From Carallia brachiata (Eukaryota > Streptophyta > Magnoliopsida > Malpighiales > Rhizophoraceae), in the NCBI GenBank assembly GCA_021464245.1, contig JADCRB010000153.1:1178001-1242000 (forward strand): a DNA stretch of 64,000 bases, written 5' to 3'. The notes under the pieces are model-generated. The model saw nothing but the letters and a program-made list of their open reading frames with translations. It searched no databases and was not told the DNA's origin. Positions 62,225-64,000 of the stretch are shown piece by piece. Position numbers and translations under genes: made by a program. The stretch's first letter is position 1. The number at the start of each line of letters is the position of its first letter.

Positions 62225-62819
62225 CCTTTTAAGGAAAAAAGCTAAAGGACAGCCAATCAATAAACGGAAGTACACATGCACCCACCAACCTTCTCTTCCT
62301 CTACTCGCCCCAAAATCCCAAAAAACAGGTTGCACAAAATTTGGCCGCACAATTAACAGAGGAAATTGGGGGAAAAAGTATCTTAAGGGAAAGCAAAGAT
62401 TATCCAGTGGATGACATAACTACCAAAAAAAAAAAAAAAAGATATTGAGCAGAGAGAAAGTATTTAGCGTACTTGGAAATGCGGGATTGTTGGTTTCACT
62501 GCTCTTGTGTTCTGCCAGAACTCATAGTATGTCCTGCCTTTGTTTGCAGGCTTGCATTCCTTTAAAGAATCAAAATGCAAGCAAGACTACATGATCAAAT
62601 GCATGTAGTAGATGCAAACCACTACAGACAGGCAGGAAAAACAGGTTCCACCTTTTCTGAACGTGCTCCTGACTGATATATGTTTTCATAGTTTCTGTAC
62701 TCCTCTAACCTAGTTTGTCTGTACTTTTCACGGGAAATTCTCAGTCTTTTCCAAGGGATTCCCTGGATATCCTTTTCTCTCCTAGCATCTGCAGCAGAGG
62801 TGTCTATCATCCTAGTTTC

Positions 62820-64000
62820 CTGCACAACCCATCCAACCCCAACACCCACCAAAGAGTAAACAAACAAAGTTGGTCATACCCAACGACCTTCATAATTGGA
62901 GATGCAAAATCAATACACTTGGCAAAGCAACATGCAATAACGGCACTGGTTTTAATCTAGAAAACCAAAGGCAATTCTACGAACAGACAAACAACTGATT
63001 CAAGGGCAAGGCAACCCGAATTAGGGTTTACTTTGGGAGTGGAATTAAAAACAAAAAGGGCCCAATTTAGGGCAAAAATATAAACTTGATTTACAAAATG
63101 GCAAACCTTTATGAACTGAACTGAAAAACCAAAAAAGTGACCTCTTTATAGTAGATAGTGTAAAAAAATCCATTTTTACGTTTTTGCCCAGATTATTACT
63201 TCCAAATCCAACTTTGAAAAGAAAAAGATTTGTTGACATCAGTTGGTTAATTTTAAGTGTCTATAAAACATGTGATCAATTAGATAAAATTCACAAATAT
63301 ATAATTAGTTAGATAAAAATTCTCAAATATATAACTATTTATTATTATTTATGTTTACGTGAAACAACAATATTTTTTTAATAGCTACATAATAGCCAAA
63401 CAAAAATAAATGAATAGTTGTGACCAATTAGGAAACAATAAAAATACTTAACCCTTTTCATGTTACTATGGTGTTGCTCCAGCAGCTGCAGTGCTTTTAG
63501 TATTAAAAACAGGAAAACAAAAATGATGCTCCGTACTCTGTGTCGAAATAAATGTGCTCTTCACATTAAATTATAAGTCGTACGTTCAACTCTAGCGAAT
63601 TTTGATCGCATTTATCTTTTGTACTGATTTAAATATCTTTAAACCATACAAGTGTAATAGCCGTGTTCCTTTAAATATTTGGCGGACTGGGGAAGAACCA
63701 GAAAAGTTTTATTTCGTAAATAATTAGACATACTTCTATAATTTCAATTTTTGAGGAAAAATCAATTTATATATAGATTGATTCATAATTCCATTTTATA
63801 AATAGATATTGCATATCATGAAATGAATTTAAAATTAGATATCGCATATGGAAAACTAGTTTGCTCTGCAAATATTTTTTTTGTGTCGTGTAACGAAGGA
63901 CATAAAGAAAGGATTTCAGACTTGTAATTGGAAGAATATATATATATATATAATTTTGTTACCAGAAGAAGAAGGAAATAGCGGATATCAAGCAGAGAGA
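62820..64000. repeat. Right flank of duplicated block B
   Basis: Matches the region upstream of copy A: 62820-63115 with 32565-32846, then 63115-64000 with 33660-34545. Landmarks are CTGCAGTGCTTTTAGTATTA (63486 and 34006) and GGCGGACTGGGGAAGAACCA (63681 and 34224). The 0.8-kb piece 32846-33660 is absent here. The match reaches the last base, so the duplication continues outside the window. No gene is seen in it. Confidence 0.85.

Larger units (their letters stand above)
57402..62819 (-). pseudogene. WD40 protein (C2A9.03-like), copy B, one-base frameshift
   Basis: Eight exons match copy A one for one: 62819-62652, 62559-62473, 59794-59660, 59494-59384, 58961-58870, 58690-58585, 58005-57919 and 57814-57402. 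Splice sites are all intact. Copy B keeps consensus residues that copy A has lost: YLDRPGVSFCSRTTHNDNAI, VWDRTYG, and a Cys codon where copy A has TGA, so the ending ...YSYLDSLM is present. However one base is missing in the last exon near 57523 (GAGATTTCGGTG where copy A has GAGATTTCCGGTG), which shifts the frame inside the final WD repeats. Intron 2 holds the 2-kb gypsy element. As in copy A, the acidic first exon of the family is not found. Apart from the missing base, this copy looks more constrained; if that base is an assembly error, B is the working gene. Confidence 0.72.

Noticed and set aside
1..64000. CRISPR arrays, operons, rRNA genes, organelle inserts
   Set aside because: Nothing of the kind was seen; repeats are eukaryotic transposon types and no intact tRNA or rRNA gene was recognised by eye.

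Overview
The window is plant nuclear DNA, almost certainly a eudicot and probably a woody rosid. Genes have many introns and long AT-rich spacers, a TIR-NBS-LRR gene is present (absent from grasses), and Ty1/copia, Ty3/gypsy, LINE and MITE-like debris is common. I cannot name the species.

Layout. (1) 1.1-4.3 kb, minus strand: a five-exon tafazzin/At1g78690-type acyltransferase. (2) 7.3-7.8 kb, plus: a type-1 non-specific lipid transfer protein. (3) 10.3-16.8 kb, plus: an intact 22-exon endosomal Na+,K+/H+ exchanger (NHX5/NHX6 type), 528 codons, with three introns that look U12-type, two of them AT-AC. (4) 18.2-22.1 kb, plus: a six-exon QWRF-motif (augmin subunit 8-like) gene whose first exon has two compensating frame changes. 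(5) 23.2-34.6 kb, 'copy A' of a segmental duplication: a higher-order tandem repeat, a dead CWC25 exon 1, a MITE with perfect 9-bp target-site duplication, a WD40 (C2A9.03-like) gene split by a 5'-truncated copia element, and shared upstream flank. (6) 36-41.3 kb, minus: an isolated MYB-CC-like exon, then a complete TNL resistance gene (1041 codons) with a MITE-like element close upstream. (7) 41.6-49.6 kb: gene-poor, with foldback elements, two LINE RNase H remnants and an orphan last exon of an RRM protein. (8) 49.4-64 kb, 'copy B' of the duplication: near-complete CWC25, a GH18 chitinase-like pseudogene, a frame-broken MGC-start gene, and the second WD40 copy, which carries a collapsed gypsy element in an intron. 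The homology runs off the right edge.

The genes are independent housekeeping or defence genes; plant clusters like this are not operons. The coherent story is duplication followed by different decay in each copy: each WD40 copy holds a different retroelement in a different intron, and each gives the empty site for the other. Several genes between 49.9 and 57.6 kb carry single-base frame breaks; whether that is real decay or assembly indels cannot be settled here. I found no obviously new multi-gene system. The strongest unusual signals are the three U12-type introns, the gypsy insertion keeping only about 9 nt of its 3' LTR, the long flanking duplication around the copia insertion, and the reciprocal lesions in the duplicated gene pair.
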